The notes under the pieces: generated by a model | Database searches by the model: none | The model's input: only the letters and a program-made list of their open reading frames with translations | Told to the model about the DNA's origin: nothing | Shown: positions 5,923 through 8,564 of the stretch, in pieces | Numbering within the stretch: the stretch's first letter is position 1 | Layout: the number at the start of each line of letters is the position of its first letter | Source: an uncultured Armatimonadota bacterium | GTDB taxonomy: Bacteria; Armatimonadota; UBA5829; DTJY01 | Reading direction: 5' to 3' | Length of the DNA stretch: 8,564 bases | Assembly: GCA_937875395.1 (NCBI GenBank) | Contig: CALNCU010000165.1 | Coordinates: 1-8,564 of the forward strand | Program-made: the position numbers and the translations under genes

Positions 5923-7692
5923 TTACTCCACAAGTATGCTCACGGCTTCCTCATCCGCTGTCTCCGGGTACTGTGAGCGCGGCGTGTAGCTTGTGTGCAG
6001 CAGTTTATGCGATTTATGCCCAAGCGGCTCGCCAAGGTATTCATCATACAAGGCCTTTACGGCCGGGTTCTCATGGGATTTCCTTATTGGCAACGATGCA
6101 TCTTCTTCATAGATGGCCTGCATCCGCGCCTTCCGTATCTCCTCTGTTGTGGGGATGGGCTGGCCTCCGCCTCCCAGGCACCCGCCGGGACAGCACATTA
6201 TCTCTATGAAGTGGTAATCTGCTTCGCCCGACGATACCTTATCCATTAATCTTCTGGCGTTGGAAAGGCCGTTTGCCACCGCCACCTTTACAGGCAGTTC
6301 TCCCACCTGCACCGTGGCTTCCTTTACCCCTTCCAGACCGCGGACGGCGGTAAAATCTATATTGGCAAGGGTCTCTTTTGTGAGTATTTCGTAGACGGTA
6401 CGCAGCGCCGCCTCCATTACTCCGCCCGTGGCGCCAAAGATTACCGCGGCGCCGGTAGAGATACCCAGTGGCAGGTCAAAATCCTGGTTGTCAAGGTTTG
6501 CAAAATCCAGGCCCACCTCTCTAATCATCTTTGCCGCCTCCCGGGTGGTGAGCACGGCATCTACATCCGGCACGCCCTGGGCGGATTCCATCTCTGCCCT
6601 GGTGCATTCGTACTTTTTGGCGGTGCAGGGCATAATGGAAACCACGTATATATCCTCCGGCCGAAGGTTCATCTTCTCTGCATAGTACGTCTTGGCCAAC
6701 GCTCCAAACATCTGCTGCGGGCTTTTGCAGGTGGACAGATGCGGCAGAAGGGCGGGGTAGAAGTGCTCTATAAACTTTATCCACCCCGGCGAGCAGGATG
6801 TTATCATTGGGAGTGTGCCGCCGCCCTGTATCCGGCTTATAAGCTCCGTCCCTTCTTCTATTATGGTAAGGTCTGCCGTGAAATCCGTGTCAAAGACTCT
6901 GTCGAAGCCCATTGCCTTGAGCGCCGCCACCATCTTGCCTGTTACCCTTGAGCCGGGCGGCATGCCGAACTCTTCCCCTATGGCTGCGCGGACTGCGGGC
7001 GCGGTCTGCACTACAACGTGCTTCCCGGGGTCTGCGATGGCTTCCCATACGTCTGTGATGGATTCCTTCTCATGCAGGGCGTTCACCGGGCACACGGAGA
7101 CGCACTGCCCGCACAGCACGCACGCCACATCGGCAAGTTCCTTCTTCATGGCCGGGACTATTACCGTATCAAACCCCCTCTTTGCGGGGGAGAGGGCGCC
7201 TACTCCCTGCACCTGCCGGCACACGGTTACGCACCTGCGGCAGAGGATGCACTTGCTGCTGTCCCTTACTATGCTTGCGGTGCTTTCATCTATAACGGCT
7301 CCGGGTTTTTCCCCTTCAAATCTGCTCTGCTGTATGCCAAGCTGGCGCGCCACCTTTTGCAGTTCGCAGTTAAGGCTTCTTCCGCAGGTTGTGCATTCCT
7401 GGTTGTGAGCGGAGAGCATTAGTTCTACAACGGTACGGCGGGCGCTGCGCACCCTGGGGGTGGTTGTGCGTACAGACATGCCGTCATCTGCCGGATAAGT
7501 GCAGGCGGTTTGGAGAGCCCGGCTCCCCTCTATCTCTACCAGGCAGACCCGGCAGGCGCCTATTGACTGCAGGTTATCCATATGGCACAGGGTGGGGATG
7601 TATACTCCCGCCGCCCGGGCGGCATCAAGTACGGTGCTGCCCTTGGGTACGCTTATGCTCTTTCCGTCTATCTTTACGGTTATGTTCTCCAT
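5923..7692 (-). CDS. hydA: [FeFe] hydrogenase catalytic subunit (NADH/NADPH-type, four accessory cluster sites)
   Basis: Catalyses reversible H2 formation at the H-cluster; cytoplasmic, with no signal peptide. The 589-residue order is: N-terminal [2Fe-2S] domain (Cys36, 47, 50, 64), His-Cys3 [4Fe-4S] site (His96, Cys100, 103, 109), two-cluster ferredoxin domain (Cys148, 151, 154, 158 and 191, 194, 197, 201), then the H domain. Its motifs are L1 TSCSPGW (298-304), L2 MPCTAKKYE (354-362) and L3 EIMCCPGGCLGGGGQP (497-512). Length matches the CpI type without extra C-terminal domains. Ser301 sits where CpI has the cluster ligand Cys300, and Cys500 is an extra Cys in L3. The start is the ATG at 7692, behind AAGGAG with a 6-base gap. 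The gene is flanked by the GltD-like gene (24 bp upstream) and the NuoF-like gene (8 bp downstream), suggesting a flavin-linked NAD(P)H-coupled complex. Confidence 0.95.
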   Translation of the reverse strand: MENITVKIDGKSISVPKGSTVLDAARAAGVYIPTLCHMDNLQSIGACRVCLVEIEGSRALQTACTYPADDGMSVRTTTPRVRSARRTVVELMLSAHNQECTTCGRSLNCELQKVARQLGIQQSRFEGEKPGAVIDESTASIVRDSSKCILCRRCVTVCRQVQGVGALSPAKRGFDTVIVPAMKKELADVACVLCGQCVSVCPVNALHEKESITDVWEAIADPGKHVVVQTAPAVRAAIGEEFGMPPGSRVTGKMVAALKAMGFDRVFDTDFTADLTIIEEGTELISRIQGGGTLPMITSCSPGWIKFIEHFYPALLPHLSTCKSPQQMFGALAKTYYAEKMNLRPEDIYVVSIMPCTAKKYECTRAEMESAQGVPDVDAVLTTREAAKMIREVGLDFANLDNQDFDLPLGISTGAAVIFGATGGVMEAALRTVYEILTKETLANIDFTAVRGLEGVKEATVQVGELPVKVAVANGLSNARRLMDKVSSGEADYHFIEIMCCPGGCLGGGGQPIPTTEEIRKARMQAIYEEDASLPIRKSHENPAVKALYDEYLGEPLGHKSHKLLHTSYTPRSQYPETADEEAVSILVE

Positions 7693-7698
7693 ATTTAA

Positions 7699-7704
7699 CT
7701 CCTT
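7699..7704 (-). promoter_or_regulatory. Ribosome binding site for hydA
   Basis: Minus-strand AAGGAG lies 6 bases ahead of the ATG at 7690-7692, in the 24-bp gap after the GltD-like stop. It confirms the hydA start, which also matches the start of the [2Fe-2S] domain. Confidence 0.85.
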
Positions 7705-7716
7705 TAGGGAATGGCA

Positions 7717-8562
7717 TCAGCTCTTAGAGTCGCAGCGAAGGCACCGGTGCGCCTCTGCTACCGCTGCTTCTCTGGAGAAGCCCAGTTCTACTTCTGCATG
7801 TATTGTTCTTTTGGCAACCTGGAGCACGGGCATGGCCTCCCTGGGTGTCTCTGCAATGTTGTCTACATCAGCCGGAGGGATGGGAATGCTTATTTCGTCC
7901 AGATCAGACGGAATTTCTCCATTGCCGCCAAGGTACCGGTCTATGCTCTGCGCGGCACCTATTCCGGCGCCTATGGCACCTATTACCGTCCACGGCCCGC
8001 TTACCGCATCGCCGCCCGCAAAGATGCCTTCCTGCGATGTGGCATGAGTGCGCTCATCCGCTTTGACGGCGCTCTTTTTAAGCTCAACGCCGGAATCTTC
8101 CAGAAAGGCAAGGTCCGCCTCCTGGCTTATGGCAGAGATTACGGTGTCCGCCGGTATATCAAAGGTGGTATCATCCACGGGTTTTGGGCTCCTCCGGCCG
8201 CTCTTGTCAAACTCCTTTAACGTAAGCTGCCGGCAGCGTAGGGCGCAGGCGCGGTTGTTTTGGCCTGCCACCTCTACCGGGGCGGCGAGGAGTTTTATTG
8301 CTATCCCTTCCTGTTCTGCCTGATGAATTTCTTCCGGGTCTGCGGGCATATCATCGCGGAGCCTTCTGTAGACTATGGTGACGCTTTGTGCGCCCAGGCG
8401 TTTTGCGGTGCGAGCTGCATCTATTGCCGCGTTGCCGCCGCCCACTACCGCCACGTTTTTTCCAAGGTCTACCTTTTTGCCCATCTGCACATCGCGCAGG
8501 AAGCTTATGGAATCTACCACGCCGGGGAGTTCTTCGCCCGGTATGTCCAGCGTCCAGCTCTT
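7717..8562 (-). CDS. GltD-like FAD/NAD(P)H-dependent oxidoreductase, C-terminal part (N-terminus outside window)
   Basis: Flavoprotein of the glutamate synthase small-subunit family, which passes electrons between NAD(P)H, FAD and partner Fe-S proteins. The visible 281 residues begin mid-domain at a DIPGEELPG segment, so the gene continues past 8564 and the GTG at 8520 is internal. Numbered from the first whole codon, the Rossmann motif GGGNAAIDAAR is at 41-51, the VYRR...MPA segment at 64-74, and the FAD-binding GIFAGGDAVSGP at 179-190. The tail after residue 225 ends in EAHRCLRCD, a Cys pair often found at the end of such hydrogenase-linked GltD proteins. It cannot be seen whether a NuoF domain is fused upstream. 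It is the first gene visible in the operon with hydA, so its likely job is to deliver electrons to or from the hydrogenase rather than to make glutamate; no gltB-like gene is present here. Confidence 0.9.
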   Translation of the reverse strand, partial: KSWTLDIPGEELPGVVDSISFLRDVQMGKKVDLGKNVAVVGGGNAAIDAARTAKRLGAQSVTIVYRRLRDDMPADPEEIHQAEQEGIAIKLLAAPVEVAGQNNRACALRCRQLTLKEFDKSGRRSPKPVDDTTFDIPADTVISAISQEADLAFLEDSGVELKKSAVKADERTHATSQEGIFAGGDAVSGPWTVIGAIGAGIGAAQSIDRYLGGNGEIPSDLDEISIPIPPADVDNIAETPREAMPVLQVAKRTIHAEVELGFSREAAVAEAHRCLRCDSKS

Positions 8563-8564
8563 AT

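Noticed and set aside
8518..8520. GTG as the true start of the GltD-like gene
   Set aside because: In-frame codons upstream continue a DIPGEELPG segment typical of the family interior, and the FAD-binding N-terminus must lie beyond the window.
1..8564. Mobile elements, CRISPR arrays, tRNA or rRNA genes
   Set aside because: No transposase or integrase frame, no regularly spaced repeats, and no cloverleaf or rRNA signature was found by reading both strands.

Overview
The window looks like chromosomal DNA from an anaerobic, hydrogen-metabolising bacterium. It holds the end of a purine-synthesis operon and, facing it, the 3' part of an [FeFe]-hydrogenase operon. Coding density is high, intergenic GC-poor stretches are short, and there are no mobile elements, CRISPR arrays, tRNAs or rRNAs. 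[FeFe] hydrogenase with its maturase HydE implies strict or near-strict anaerobiosis and a fermentative or syntrophic lifestyle. The phylum cannot be fixed from this sequence alone.

Left part (+ strand, 1-3131): the 3' part of purL, probably of the long PurS-PurL fusion type and cut by the window edge. It is translationally coupled by a 4-base overlap to purQ. Together they make the FGAM synthase that performs step 4 of de novo IMP synthesis, with PurQ supplying ammonia from glutamine. The unit ends in tandem stop codons and a 42-bp, almost perfect inverted repeat that can terminate transcription from both sides.

Middle (3132-3548): about 420 bp between convergent genes with no credible protein gene. 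It is rich in pairing potential: a 9-bp long-range helix closing about 236 nt, a 9-bp hairpin, a 12-bp palindrome and two possible H-type pseudoknots. A TACAAT box sits just outside the closing helix on the minus strand and the bidirectional terminator lies on the other side. I propose an unclassified structured RNA of about 260-300 nt on the minus strand. I could not match it to tmRNA, RNase P RNA, SRP RNA or a known riboswitch.

Right part (- strand, 3549-8562): transcribed right to left are a GltD-like FAD/NAD(P)H oxidoreductase (N-terminus outside the window), a 589-residue [FeFe] hydrogenase catalytic subunit, a 413-residue NuoF-like protein and, after a 74-bp gap with its own promoter candidate, hydE. 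The first three are separated by only 24 and 8 bp and so form one operon. The likely complex links H2 to NAD(P)H or another carrier through the flavoprotein, with HydE helping build the H-cluster.

Two features are unusual. The NuoF-like subunit keeps its [4Fe-4S] motif, but its FMN/NADH-binding loops are heavily altered. The hydrogenase has Ser in place of an H-cluster cysteine ligand in the L1 motif and an extra Cys in L3.
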